DNA from: Volvox africanus
Lineage: Eukaryota > Chlorophyta > Chlorophyceae > Chlamydomonadales > Volvocaceae
Direction of reading: 5' to 3'
Length of the DNA: 64,000 bases
NCBI GenBank assembly: GCA_030268105.1
Contig: BSDZ01000080.1
Location: 4,341,501-4,405,500, forward strand
The notes under the pieces were generated by a model. That model ran no database searches. It was not told the origin of the DNA and saw only the letters and a program-made list of their open reading frames with translations. Made by a program: the position numbers and the translations under genes. Below are positions 13,901-28,900 of this stretch, piece by piece (position 1 is the first letter of the stretch; each line of letters begins with the position of its first letter).

Positions 13901-16900
13901 CTTTTCAACTTTCCATGTGTGGTCGAGGACGCCCCGTGCAGGTCAGTTAACTGCAACCTCTTCCTTGGGTCGCATCACGACCTGTCGGGTGAGGAAGGAC
14001 GGATGACGCGGAATAGAACTGTGCGGAGACGGAACCGGGGGGAGGGTAAGGAAACACCGAAGTGAGCATGCAGCCGAAATTAGAGAGATGAGCCGCCGTT
14101 CTATTATTACAGTACCACTTTGCGTCATTGAGTTGGGAGCCACGGTGGATTGGGTTGAGGGACGCCCATCTTAACTTTTCGGCCCGCATTTCAGTGATGG
14201 ATAAGCCTTGGTGCTTGTGCCGCAGCTCGTTCGCTCCCAGGCTGGCGGAGGGCCTCGCGTATGTAAGCAGGGGTTAATGCCGGACTATATCGCGCCCAGG
14301 ATGCACCCCTTGCTAGAGCTCTCAAGGCCTTGTGTTGCGATTTCGGCCCTTCAGGACTTACCTGGGCCACTGCTCACACGTCATGAACGTGCGTTTCAGT
14401 CCCGACAACCGCTGGGTGGTATCAGTTGGAGGCAAGGACCGCGCTGGATTGCAATGGCGTGTGCTGCGGGAGGCACAGGACGAAGTAAGGCACTGCGAGG
14501 GCGTGTAATGCAGGGTGTCGTAACTTTCGAAAATGTCAGAAGTACGTCTGGCAACTGTGGGTCGCAAGTACACCTCGTTGCTTTTCTCACCTGAGCCCTG
14601 AATCCTCAGCCCTGGAGTCCCTGCTTTCTCCTTTTGCGTTGACTAAGGTTGTGATCCTCAAGCCGCCTGTACCGGAGGTCTACGTGTACGAAGCGCCAAA
14701 GCGCGCGCTGGTGGATGTGGAGCCGCCGCCGCCGCCGCCCAAGGACACTCCGGATGAGGACGCGGCAAGGAAGAAAGCGGAGGAGGAGGAACGCGAGCGC
14801 AAGAGGCGCGAGAGTCTTCACGCGTATGAGATCACCACCGTCACATCGGACATTAAGTGAGACCCCCAGCGTGTGTCTTTCCTAGCTAGTGTCGCGTGTA
14901 CACGCATTGCGCACAACTCCGCATTTCGCAAAGAAGATGTTCGGGTCTGGGTTATTCATAAGCTGGCGGAGGGCGTTCAACCTGCCGGAGATTTTCGATC
15001 GTGATCTCTTGCCGGCCTTGTCTTCGCCGTAGTCTTCGGGAGGACAGAGCCCTTCGGGGCCTGCGTTGTGGTAGTGGAGGCACCCTTTCTCATCCCAGTC
15101 CACATATGTAATGTGTCCAGAGGCGCAGGCACGGACGCGAACGTGTTTATGGTGCTCTACGGCAACAAGAACACCAGTGGAGAGGTCAAGCTGGAGAACG
15201 GCCCGGAGAACTTTTCTCGAAACCGCACGGACGTGTTCCTGGTGGACCTTCTGCCTCTGGGTGATGTGCACCAGCTGCGTGTCGGCCACGATGCCAAGGG
15301 GAACAATCCGCGTTGGCACCTGGACAGGGTCATCGTGCGCAACAAAACGCTCAATTCGGCTCCACTCGTGTTCCCTTGTGGTGAGATCAGCGCCCGTCCT
15401 CCACCGGAGCGCCCAAGTCGCGGTTGTCTGTGCTGCGGAGGCCGCCACTGTTTGCCCAAGTTTTATGTCTAACTTGACGGCCACATGTCGTGCAGGCCAG
15501 TGGTTCGCTACTGACGTCGGCGACAAGAAGATCGTGCGATTGCTGAAGCTGGCAGGCGTGGCAGATACTGGTGGAGAGCCGAAGCTGTTGCGCTACAAGG
15601 TGGTGGTTAAAACCAGTGACATCAAGGGGGCTGGTAGGTGGCTAAAACACCATAGAGAGCAGATGATGCCCCTTCCTACGGTTGGGTGTATCAACACTTG
15701 CTGCTATGCGACGAGGCATTATGTTTAGAAGCACAAGAGGGCACGTCTCAGCCCGCGTGGCGGCAGTCATCCCCCGCATACAACGCTCTGAGCACTTGGC
15801 ACTGCGCCGTGCTGTGTGCGCTGCAGAACAGAAGTGTGCGGTTTGTGCTTTGCGTGCAGGTACCGATGCCAACGTGACCCTGCAGATGTTCGGCGAGCAC
15901 AACAGCAAAAAGTACCAAAGCCCTCTCATGAAGCTAGAGAACAGCGCTAACAATTTCGAGCGGGGACAGACAGACACGTTTGAGGTCGAAGCAGCGGTGG
16001 GCGAAATCAAGTACATACGCATCGGACATGACAACAGTGGTTTTGGGCCTAGCTGGCACCTACAGGAGGTGCTGCTGTCGTCACCCGGCATTCCTGACAT
16101 GCAATTTGTGGCCAACAGGTGCGGCAATGATGAGCACCCCAGCATGGTTAACCTCGTCCCAGAAGGGTCTACAGTGCTCCACTTATGCTTAAGTGCACGT
16201 GTTAGTGTTGAGCTCCTCCATGCTGTGGAAGAAGCTACGCCATCGAACTCCGTGCCATGATGCTCTGTAAAAAATCCGTAAACGTAACGAGCGACTTGCG
16301 ATCGGGAGAGCGCGCCTACCTAAAATGTGGCACTGCCAACGTCATACCCGAAGGTGGCTGTCTGAGGATGAGGGGGACCGCCAGACGTACGTGACGCTGT
16401 ACCCTGTGGGCGCAAAAGACATCCCCCTACCTCACAAGTACCAGATAACGGTGAGCGCGACAACACCTTACAAAAAGCACCGGGCAGTGGGTGTACTTTA
16501 CTCCATGCGTTACCACCACCTCGTGTTTCTACGCATTTGGCCGTACCTGTGCCGTACCTGTGCCGTAGTCATGGCTGCCCCGCCCGCGTGCTTGAATTGC
16601 AGGTGTTCACTTCTGATCTGCGTGGGGCGGGCACGGATGCCAACGTCGACATCACACTTTTTGGCACCAACTCGACCATTTCGAATGTGAGGCAGTGTAA
16701 TATGGGGTTCCAAAGCCTAGCTCTTGTCCTTCTGAAGGAGGGGCCTGAGTGAAATGGTGGTCAAGTTTGCTATGCGCGGCTGGGTGTGGCTCGGGCGTTT
16801 AAGGTAGCCGATTGCAATGGCCCTGCGTCACAGGAATGCTTAGCTTCGCGTAGTCGCTATTAACATGGGCTGATCTGTCTACTCACCCTGCCCATCCTGT

Positions 16901-19900
16901 TTGCGGGGCCGTAGGTGAAGCTGGAGAACTCAAAGAACAACTTCGAAAGGAACGCCGAGGACGTGTTTTTCTTCGAGTTCCCGGACTTAGGGTCTATCCC
17001 TGAAATTGAGATTGGCCATGACAACTCGGGCCTTATGCCCGGGTGGCACTGCGCCAAGGTCATCATCGAGGACCAAACGGCTAAGACGCGCTTCGCCTAC
17101 CCATGCGACAGGTGTGTGGGATGGCATGCACTTGGCTTCGCCTATGGCGCCTAGTCCTGGGGCTAGGGAAGGAATCTGTAATGCTCTGGTGCTGCACGTG
17201 CTATCGACATGCCTCCCTCCAAGGAAATAAATTGAACATAGATGAATACTGCTGGCTTGACAGCAGATCGTTCATTCGCATTTTGCATCCCCCCCCCCTG
17301 CCACGCGTCGGGGCCCACGGAATCATGGGCAAACTGGCGGCAGGTGGCTTGACAAAGGCGAGGAGGACGGGCTGATCCGGAGGCGGCTTAAAATGGCGGA
17401 GGTTGGTGGAGAGAATACAGACTACACAGTCACCGTGGTCACATCTGACCTTCGCGGAGCGGGCACAGATGCAAACGTGTATCTTGAGATCAGCGGAGAG
17501 AATGGCGGCAAGGAGGTGCGTAACCGTTTAGTTGCACTAGTCATATTAGCCACTAGCTACTCGACTCCACTCTCAAATTGTAGCGATGCTTTGAACTTTA
17601 AGTCGGATGGTTTTACTGGCTAACTGGTAGAATCTTCGGATAATGCGTTAGGTCGCGGTCGTATGGGAAACAGTTTTGCAGTTACCACTATCGGTGCAAC
17701 ACTTCCGTATGAATATGCCTCCCTTGGGTGCAGTGTGTTTGAGGGGCGGCTGAGTTTCTCGTGGTGGGTTTGTTTGCAGAAATCGGGTGGATAAGGCTCG
17801 TTACCACCTAACTTTGGATACTTTGAACGAATTCCTGTGCTTGCTGCTCACATCTTGTCTGTGCACGGACATAGCACTGCGAGTCTGTACTAGAGCTGAG
17901 CTGCTGCGCGCCTGCACCTGCGCATGGTGCCGTCTCCGCAGCTCACCGGCAAGCGCATCACTCTGGACAACAGTACCAACAACTTCGAGCGGGCCGCCGT
18001 GGATAAGTTCCTGCTGAAAAAGTATCGCAATTGTGGCAACCTCACGAAGATCCGGATTGGCCATGACAACTCGGGCATGGCACCCGGTGCGTTATGGTTG
18101 CAAGGAGGCGCCCAGGGATCGCACCGATGCCTACAACAGTACCGCCGCCATTATTGCGTCCTCCGCTTTGCAACCCCACTTCCTTTTAGCATCGAATCAC
18201 GCGCAGGCTCCTACAGAAATGCCTGAGAATAATACAGTCGACGCCAGACCAATATAAACTATGTTATGCCTCCCGTCACCTGCCGGGTAAGCCTTTTTTT
18301 CCCACCATCTGCGCAGGCTGGCACCTGGACTACGTGGAGGTGTTGGATGACGCCACGGGCGTCAGCTACTTCTTCCCATGTGGAAAATGGTTCGACAAGA
18401 AAGAGGCTGATCAGGCCATCGAGCGCGTGCTGCCAGTTACACCCAAGGACGCCAAAGCAGCCAAGGCGCAGTATAAAATCTCTGTGTACACGTCAGACAT
18501 CAAGTTCGCCGGCACAGATGCAAACGTATTCATCGAAATGCATGGGGAGATGTAAGTCACGGAGCATTCAGGGGGGACGTGCACATGGGCCGACATGGGC
18601 TATCTCGTGGGCTATGAAATTGTGGAGTATTTTGCAAGGTAGCTTTGCGCATCCTGCTTTAACACTAAAGCGCCAACCCTCGTGCCGCCTCAGGGACGGC
18701 CAACCGGCAGCGACCGGACGCGTGGCACTCAACAACTCGAAGAATAACTTTGAGCGCGCGGCTGTGGACGTCTTCAGCTTTCCCAGCCTCGCCAACGTGG
18801 GCGTCATAAAGCGAATTTTGATTGGCCATGACAACTCTGGCCCGGGATCTGCGTGGCACCTGAACAAGGTGGGTGCGATCCGTAAAAAAACGTGGCTATA
18901 GGGCTATTGCTAGCTGATATGCGGCTAAGAATATCCCACATGCTTGGTATGCCAAACCTGCAAATGTTAATTGCGGCGAAGCGTCCCTTCCTCCTGTTGT
19001 GGCTCTCCATGATGGTCACAGGTGGACGTGCTGCTGGTCAACACGGGGCAGCAGTGTTCCTTTTACTACAACAACTGGCTGTCACGTGATGATCCGCCAT
19101 ACAAGACGGAGGTGGAGCTCTTCCCGTCGGACGGCACACAGCAGCAGCTCTGCAGGTATCGTACCGCAGCGCTTGTGGGATCCGTGTACCACATTACCTT
19201 GAAGCATGGGAGAGCTTTCGAAATGTCATGCTGGGTTGTCCTCCGCATAGGTGCTGCAGCGCGGGAGTACTGGTCATCTTCTTATCCCAAGGGCCTGACA
19301 TGCCCTCTTGCTGGGCGGGTGGATAACATCATGTGGCCTGTCGCAGATACACCATCATTACCTTCACTTCGGACATTCGCGGTGCGGGCACCGACGCGAA
19401 CGTCAGCTGCATGCTGATGGGGGATAAAGCAAATACGCCCACGTTTGTATTGGAGAACTCGCGCAACAACTTCGAAAAGGGGCAGCGCGATGAGTTCATC
19501 ATGGAAAGCGTGGACGTGGGTGCGATCAAGAAGCTGCAGATCGGCCATGACAACAAGGGGCTCGGCCCGGCGTGGCACCTGGATCACGTAGAAGTCATCC
19601 ATCAGGTGCAACTGTGGGATTTTGATACGCAAAAGTTCCGTTCGTACGTGTACGATGGTCGGAACAAAGTCGGGTCGCAACAAAGTCATGACTCATATTG
19701 TAGTGGGCATTGTGACTCATGCCATGCCCCTTTGGCTCCCACCAGGCACGGCAAGAGACGTATTACTTCCTGGCTGATCAGTGGCTGGATGCCAAGCTTA
19801 ACACTCTGACAATTACGCTGGAGCCTACGGATGGTAAGGGTCAGCGTTGGTTTGATGATGCCTTGGAGTGCAGCTCTGCGGCGCTGAAGAAGCCGCCGGT

Positions 19901-22900
19901 GGCCTTGATGCGACCTGAACGACTCCCGTTTTCGTTCCCATTGCCAGGATTGTTGTTATAGCGCTGATAAGGGTGTTTCATTAACCCAGTGACTGAACGT
20001 GCATTACATCTTTACCGTGCGATTGAAGAGGTGCTTGCGCCTGAGTGCCTCGCCAGGATAGATATCTTCGCGTAGTATGCATGTACGGCAAGGTAGTTTT
20101 AGCACCGCCCGCGTGCTGCCGTTGACCTTCCCGACTCGGTCCCTCCCCCTCCTCGCGAAGCTACTGGAGGCAAGCAGGTGTACAAGGTGTCTGTCCGTAC
20201 CAGCGATAAACGGGGGGCGGGCACGGACGCTGACATCTCCGTAATCCTCATGGGCGCCACGAAGAACAGTGCCGAGTTGAAACTGGAGTCCTCGGCCAAC
20301 AACTTCGAGCGCAACCAGGTGTGAGCTCGCGCTTGAGCTCCAGAACCACGTTGAGATTTCTTCAGCTACTGAAGTTGGAAGCCTATTGCTGAGCGGCTAT
20401 CTGATTTCATGTTGCTCGAAAGGTTCCTTTGAGATAGCGTTATCGGCTGCCCTTGTGTATGGCGTCTGCCTCTTGATGGCTGCGGTCGCATCTTACCCTG
20501 CTATGTGTGCTATGCCCATAGACGGACGATTTCACGCTGAACCTGGGGCACGTGGAGCTTGGCGAAATCCAGAAGATTGAAATCGGCTTTGCAACAAAAC
20601 AAAGTGCCGCCGGCAAGCTGGGTGGTCTGTTCGGGCAGCAGTGGGGTTTGGAGAGCGTGGAATTAACTCACCTGAACACCAAAGTGCGACAGTTCTTCTA
20701 CTACGACGACTGGATCAACAGCGACAAGCGCCGAGTGCAGCTGGTGCCGGGCAAGGCTGGCGGCAACAATACATACAAGGTAGCTGAGCAGAGGGCTGTC
20801 TTTCTGCGCATCCACCGAGCTGCATATACAGCCCGAGATGCGCAGGATGCGCAGGGTCGCACCTGTTATATAGTTTAAGAGCTCCCACAACCTGGGGCGT
20901 GCGGCGTGTATGTGTTTTGTCTCCGTCCTCCAGCCTCCCAAATATGCTTCAGCACCGCAGTCGTGCTCATGTCCTTCCGGGCGTAGGTCACTGTGAAGAC
21001 CTCCGACATTCGCGGCGCAGGCACGGACGCGAACGTCACCCTGGCCATGTTCGGCAAGCTGGAAGACACGCCCACCAGCAGCGGAACGCACAAGCTGGAT
21101 AACTCCGGTACGACAGCCGATATCGGTAACTTGTCTGCCTGTCCGTAGATCGGGCTACCGGTCTGCCTGTCTGTGCATGGCATATCCTGTGCTGCCACTG
21201 GATGCAGGCTGCTCCACAACAGCTGTGTTGTTCAGCCCGTGCAGATTGCCAATTCCAGCATCGTGCCCCTATTGTATCTTGGCAACACCGCCGGGGGGCG
21301 TTTAGGCTCCAGAATTTGATTTTCCGTAGCCCCACATTATACATCCTTCAAAACTACGGGATGGCTGGAAGACAAATGAATGTTTTCACTTCGTACCTGC
21401 ACTACCCTGCACCACCTGGCGTAAATGCCTCTGGCAGCATTCATGGTAGACAGTGCCTGCTTTGTTCGTGCTCGTCATAACATGCCCTGTAGCTAACAAC
21501 TTTGAGCGGGGAGCCCTGGACACCTTCATCATTAAGGGCAAGGACCTTGGAGACCTGACGCACATTGTGGTGAGCGTTCGGCCGAAGGGCGAGCACACCT
21601 TGATCTTGATCACCCGGGGATTAGGGCCAGGATTTCCTGGCTTGCAAGCCTCCGTGCGCCGTGAATACATGCACCCTATGGCCTATGGGCCCCCAAGACG
21701 TCCTATCTTCTACCAGCGCTGCTATGTCTTCGTTCTTGTCGCTTCCCTAATGCAATCAAGTGTGATCCCAGGCTGTTCCATGCCACCTTCATCACCCAAC
21801 AATATCTAAACAGACAACAGCCTGAGCTCTGCTACGACTAAGCCCATCTTGTGCTTCCAGGCAAGCCGGCTATGCTTATATTCTGTTCTGGGCGCATCCA
21901 TAAATGCAGGTCACGAGCGACGGCAGCGGGCTTGGCGCGGCGTGGCACCTTGCGGAAGTGGAGGTGCTGGACACGGTCCGCAACCGCATCACCGTGTTCC
22001 CCTGTGACAAGTGGCTGGACCCCTCCGACATGGCGTCGCTGCAGCAGACGCTGCTTCCCCGAGGCGTGGACGGTGCGCTCGGTAACCTGCTGCAGTACGA
22101 GGTACGCTGCGGCTCGACAAAGGGTATTGCAGCACGGATTACAGGAAGAGCCCTTCGCTTGCCGGGGAAAACGGATCGAAGGTTCAGGGTAATGATCGCT
22201 TGACGAATAAAACGCTTCGAATGCCTTCCTTAGCTGTACATGCTGTAGTGAGCCACCGTTTTTGAAAGGTCCTGGCGACTAGAACGCAACCATCTCCAAA
22301 ACCGGTGGGAATAGATGTCACTGGATGTGTATTCCTAGGTCGTGCAAGGAGCCCTCACAGGCCTCCGGGTACCTCTCGACGCGCCCCTCGTGCGTTCTCA
22401 TCGTGCTCATGTCGTGGCAGGTGGTTATCTACACCTCCGACATCCGGGGTGCGGGTACTGATGATAACATCAGCATCGAGCTTCACGGCGATAAGGTGAG
22501 AGAAAAAATAGAGCGCTCCGGATGGCTGGTTTTCGCGATTCATGTTGTCTGCCACGCCTCGGCTCCCTGGGCCGGCTCTTGTGATTGTACTTCAAGATAA
22601 ATGTATTTCCTCTTGTCCTGACGCCTGCGTTGAAACACCCCCCATCGTGTGCTTGGTGGCTACAGGCTTCCACAAGTGCCATGACGCTCGACACATCTGC
22701 CAACAACTTTGAACGGGGCAGCAAGGACATTTTCAAGATGTCGTTCGTGGACATTGGCGAGCTACAGTACGTGGTCGTAAAGAAGGACAACCGGACGTTG
22801 GGCATGGGCGGTGACTGGCACTTGCAGTCCGTTGAGGTGTTCCACCCAGGTCGGTCATAGGACAATGGTTGGGGCGGTTAGTTGAACGGTGGCATGGTCG

Positions 22901-25900
22901 CGGCGGGCTAAGTGGGATGTAGCATTGTGCACGTTTGGCACTATTGGGAGCTCCGCCTTAGCTCTGTATCCTTTGTTGTACAAGCCATGGCCAATTAAAG
23001 ACCGTTAGCCATCGAATCGCACGCACACGCCCTCCGCACTTGTGCGATTCGCGATGGTGACTATGCCGTCATTAACCGCCCGAATTAACCACCCGTGTGC
23101 TCTGCCTGGTTGTAGGCCTTCAGAAGCGTTACTTCATGATGTGCAACGACTGGCTGAAAGGAGCGTGCCAACGCAAGCTTGAGCCGGGCAAGGTGCCCGC
23201 AAATGGCATCTGCATCTACCGCGTGGTGGTCACTACCTCTGACCTGCGCGGCGCTGGCACTGATGCGGACGTGACCATGCAGCTATTCGGAGAAAAGGGC
23301 GACACGGGGGAGCGGAAACTGGACAACAGCACCAACAATTTCGAACGCAATCAGGTGGGGCACGCTCTGTGTCAGTCTACGGCCTGTTGGATCCGCCGCA
23401 ATGCTCCTGGCATTTAGCCTTCGTGTCTGGACCCTGGGGGATACCCGATACGATACGGCGCATATCCCCGACTGTAATTGCGGTTGCGCCTCACTGAACG
23501 CGGAGTCCTTCTCTGCCATTTCAGGTGGACACGTTCTTCATCCAGGCGCCGGATGTGGGCAGGTTCCAATCGCTGCGGATAGGCCACAACAACTCGGGCT
23601 TCGGCGCAGCCTGGCACCTGGCCAAAGTGGAAATCGTCAACACCAACACCGGCGAGCAGGCGGTATTTCCCTACCACAACTGGATCGACAAAGAGCACGG
23701 CCTCTCGCAGCTCCTGACACCGGACCGTGACGGCGACGGCAAAGGTGACGCGCTGGTGGGCGGTCCCATCGTTGAATACACCATCACCACGCACACTTCG
23801 GACATTAGGTGAGATGGGTGAGCAGCCAGAGACCGCGGCGTGTCAATAGTGGGTTGTGGCTTTGAATTGGCTGCCTAACCTAATTCCTACGGCGGCGGTT
23901 TATCGTGCGCCAGCTTGTGTAGCGCGCTTGCTAGCACATTAGTCTGGTTGAAGCGCTTTTCATCAAACAGGCCTGAGTGTCTGTGGCCAAAAAAGCAATT
24001 GGAGGTCCTCGAGTGGTATGGTTCTGTGTGTGGACGCCGGCCGAACGCATGCGCTTCTTAACATGTGACATCGATTTAGAAAGCAAGCGAGGGCCGTGTA
24101 GGAGCGCCCACGTTAGGCCCCCCATGAACCTCCTCACAGCGGTTTCGCATCAAGAGATATGGCTTCTCACAGGCCATCTTGCTGTCCAATACAGAGGCGC
24201 TGGCACGGACGCCAACGTGTTCATAGAGCTTCATGGCGACAAGGGTTCCATGGGCGAAACGCGCCTTGACAACGCCGGTGAGTTTAGCAGGATTGCCATC
24301 CCGTATATCGCCTTAACGCGCCAACCAATCGCTCGGGGCTGAGCGCCGCTGCTGCGTGGAGCGTCGTTGAGAAACCTTGACCACGCGCGCCTGGCGATCC
24401 TGAGAGACCGGTCAGCCTTCATCTGAGACCAGCTGCCGCGGCTCTGGATTATTCCAGCCGTGTCTGTGTGTGAATGAGGGCAGCAATGTCATTGCTTGCA
24501 GAAGGCAAGAGATCCCTCGCGCTCGACGAGGCAGGCAGTGGGCCTTTCATTCGTCGAGAATCCATATCTTCCCCTTATTATTCGCCCTACCCTCGTTGCT
24601 GTGCTTGTTTATGCACTCAGCCAATAACTTCGAGCGTGGGCGCTCCGACACGTTCAAGATTCGGGGCTCTGACGTGGGCCACCTGCAGCGGATTGTCATC
24701 CGTCACGACGACAGCGGTATGGGATCCGACTGGCACCTGGAGCAGGTGGAGGTGACCAACCCCGCCATCAATAAGACCTACTTCTTCCCGTGTAATGACT
24801 GGTTGCGCAAGGTCGGCAATGATGAAAGTTGCCTGCGTAAGGAGCTGCTGGCAGGGAGTCCCGACCAGAAGGGCCCCGCAAACTACAAGGTGCCATGGCT
24901 TTCAGGATTTCAGGGTGGGGAAAAGGCTGGCGGCCTTGATCGCGCAAGATGAGGCGTAGTCCATGTCGCTCTGCTGCGTTGCATTGAGCTCGTTGTTTCT
25001 CACCTTAGGACAGTAATCTTACATCTCCCTAGATTTCTGTCCAGGCTTTGTCGGACCGTCTGCACGTCCGTGGGGTCCTGTTGCCTTGTGAAGGCACCTG
25101 CTTGACCCCTCGCTCATTCCTGCACGCCCCATTGTTTGGCAGGTGACGGTGTACACCTCAGACATCCGTGGCGCGGGCACGGACTCGGACGTGTTCATCA
25201 CCATCTACGGGCCCAACGGGGATACTGGTGAGCGGCTGCTGGACAATAGCACCAACAACTTCGAGCGCAATCAGGTACGTTCTGCGGCAGGGTGGAAGCG
25301 CATCCAGCGCGGGTACAAATGGACAGAATGATCGGCGCAAATGGACATTAGTCATACGTTGAAGCCCATAGTGAAAGTGACTAGCACGAATAGCAAACGT
25401 GTTACGTCTCTCCATTCTGCGCCCATTTACATAGCCCCGAAGATGTTTTTCAGGTCGGGCATCCCATGTTCGGGCATGCATTCATCCAGTAGCTGTCTGC
25501 CGAAAAGGCTTCTCGACAACTACAAGATGCCTGATGTTTTCAAACTTTGGGAACCCCCAGGTGGACAACTTTATCATCGCCAGTGGCAACGTTGGGGCCG
25601 TCCAGAAGATAAAGATTCGATCAAGCGGCAAGGGACTAGGCGCGGCCTGGCACCTGAACAAGGTTGAGGTGCAGTCCACCGCTACGGGCGAGAAGCTCGT
25701 GTTCCCCTTCGCTAAGTGGGTCGATGAGAAGAACGGCCTGGAGCACGTGCTGTACCCCGACCGAGACGGGGACGGGATCCCGGACCCTACTGCTGATGCG
25801 GATCTGGTCAAGTACCGGATTGCCGTGTACACGTCGGATATCCGGTGCGGATAGAGTTGTCTTGGACCGAAGGGTGTTGTTGGGAAAGCTGCGGAGGATA

Positions 25901-28900
25901 ACGCAGGGAGGGAATAGGGTCAGCACGCAGCAGCGAGCTCGGCGTATAACCTCAACAAGTGCTAGTGCGGTCAGATTCAATATGTTAATAATTATTCCAG
26001 TTTGCAACCTCGGAACGGGCTGCGTGTGCATCCATAGCGGCATGACCTCTACCGGTCCTTCTCTTTCATCCGTTGCTGCGGTTGTGGGAACGTGCAGGGG
26101 CGCCGGTACGGATGCCAACGTCTTCGTTGAGCTGCACGGCGATAAAGCCTTCGTTGGCAAGACTGCGCTGGATACGGATGCCAACAGTGAGTCATTGGGG
26201 TGGATGCCCATGTGCCCGGCAGTATACTTCCACCATGCTTTCACCCGCACGAACTTCGGCTAAGCATGTTCAGGGGTCCTCGGTGCGGATAAGCGATGTG
26301 GACCAGCATGTCTCATCGTGCGTAATATCATTGCATACCATACCGAAGGCCTTTTGGTTACATTCCTTCAAATCGCCCCGCAATGGATGGTGTAATCGTC
26401 CAGATTTCGAGCGCGGCCGTAAGGACGAATTTATAGTGGCGGGAACCGATGTGGGAGAGCTGCAGCACATTGTCATTGGCCACGACAACTCAGGTGAGTC
26501 CATTTCGTTGCAAGGAATTCAAGGGCAAACCGTGCGGCGTGATAACATGATGGCCTCTCCTAGTGAGGAAGGGGCGCGTGCACACTCAGGGAGGCGGTTT
26601 GGAAAGATTCACCAAGTGTGTCCAGCGGTTTTATTATAAGCTTTTGTTCGCACATTGCTGCCCCTCTCGGCAGCTTGCCCACCCCATCTCATGCCGATCT
26701 GTGCTGCCTTGGTGTGCGGGCCTTACTAACAGCCTCTTCCAAACGTCCTGTCAGGTGCCACACCATATTGCGTGCGAATGCTACTGTACAGGCATTGGGT
26801 CCGCGTGGCACCTTCAGCAGGTGGAGGTTTACCATCCGGTGCTTCAGAAGTTGTTCGTATTTCCCTGCAACGAGTGGCTGGAGGCTGCCGGAAGCAAGGG
26901 AGTGGACGGTTGCAAGCGCACGCTGGTAATCGGCGCGGGTGGGGCTGCGCCAGTAAGCTACCGAGTCCTCGTCAAGACGTCCAACCTGCGTGGTGCGGGC
27001 ACGGACTCGGATGTCTTCATCACCATCTACGGACCAAAGGGTGACACGGGCGAGCGGCTGCTGGATAACAGCGCCAACAACTTTGAGCGCAATCAGGTGG
27101 GTTGCGTGAACCTGCACTCGGGCCCTCGAGAAACGGAGCGGTCCAGCAACGCATAACGCGTTTGGCAGGCTATCCTAGGCCCACCAAAGACCTACTCCTT
27201 TGTTGAGGACGCGATAGGGGACCCAGCTGTAAGGCTGTTCGCGGGCAGCGTTTGTGGCAGTTCCTTCGCACGATTAAACTGTGGTTTCCGCTGCCCCATC
27301 CAGTCCTACTATGCTGTAATCCATCGTGTCACGCCTTCACCCTCGCTCCGTCTGTACGGCGCAGACCGACACGTTCATTCTGATGGGCCCTGACGTGGGC
27401 GAGGTGGAGCGCATCCGCATCCGCAGCAGCGGCACAGGCCTGGGGTCCTCATGGCACCTGGATAGCGTGGACGTAGTGAGCTCCGCCACTAACACGCAGT
27501 ACTCGTTTCCCTTTCGCGGTTGGATTGACGAGAAAAATGGGTTAGAGCACTACATCAACCAGGAAGGCGGCTCAGGCCCCACTACGGATCTGGTGGAGTA
27601 TCGAATCACCACCTACACGTCTGACATCAGGTGGGGCATGTGCATCTAAATAGACGAAGTGTTTTGCGGTCCCTAGTATCAGCCGAGAAACTTCCAGGTC
27701 ATGCGGGGTGGCTTGATGGGAGCGACGTACGAGCACGGCGTTCTCACGCATTGCCGCTGGATTCGTTTTCGTCTCCTTATGTGGCCAGCAGCTGGAGGGG
27801 CACGTAATGTGAGACGGCGTCGGCGGCGTCGGAAGCATCAGCGGGCGTTCATCAACGTGCCTGACCGCCAGCTTTCATTTCCATTATGTGAAAATGTGAA
27901 AATGGCACTGACTCATTCTTTTTTTGCCGCCAGGGGCGCAGGCACGGATGCGAATGTGTTCATCGAGCTCCATGGCGACCAGGGCTCCGTGGGGCAGTCA
28001 CGGCTGGAAACCGCGGCCAACAACTTCGAGCGCGGCCAGGTGGACAACTTCGTGCTCAAGGGGACCAACGTCGGTGACCTGCAGCGGATTGTCATCTGGC
28101 ATGACGACAGCGGTATGGGATCCGACTGGCACCTGCAGCAGGTATGTGGGATAGAGTACGGCATGACTATGAAGCAAATGGATGCTATGTACGACTATGA
28201 AGCCAAGTATATAATATGGATGCTATATGACAACTCAGTTAAGTCAAGAGTTCAACACACTGATTTCCGCGTTCTTCTAGGGGAGTGTACGGGAACCAAC
28301 CGAAAAGCTGGGACACTGTGAGGGTTTGCTTTGACGTCATCTGCAGGTGCAAGTCTTCAGCGGGGCCACCCAGAAGTCTTACTTCTTTTCCTGCAACGAT
28401 TGGCTTCGGAAGACGAAGGAGCAGGGCAAGAAGAGTTGTCGTAAGGAGCTGCTTGCAGGTGTGCTATGCGTGACGATTATTTGTTCTGTGTTCATCAACC
28501 CCAGGCTGCATGCGCATTCCAAAGCGGGCAGCATACGGCATTGACCATGTGATGTCCTGCGTTGATTGTGGTGTATACCCTGAACTGATATGATTTGTAA
28601 CCTGTGACAACAGCCACACAGGCTGCTGTCTCCATATGGGCCTTCTCCGTGATTCAAAACCACTGCACTGGAATGAAGCTAGGGTTACCTAGGTGCACAC
28701 TGGGTTCTGGTGAGGGCATAAGGAAGCTCCGCGGGAAAAAGCAGCCGATTCAGCCTTTCCACCAAATATCACTCCCCAGGGACGGCGGGCCAATCCTTAA
28801 ACACGTACAAAGTGGAGGTGCAGACCAGCGATGTGCGTGGCGCGGGCACCGACAGTGACGTGAGCATCATCGTTTTCGGCAGTAATGGTGATACGGGCAG

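Noticed and set aside
14490..14650. Two separate genes, EML and PLAT-array
   Set aside because: The splice from REAQDE to VVILKPP keeps phase 0, and no start, stop or poly(A) signal separates them convincingly. Kept as one gene, with transcript evidence requested.
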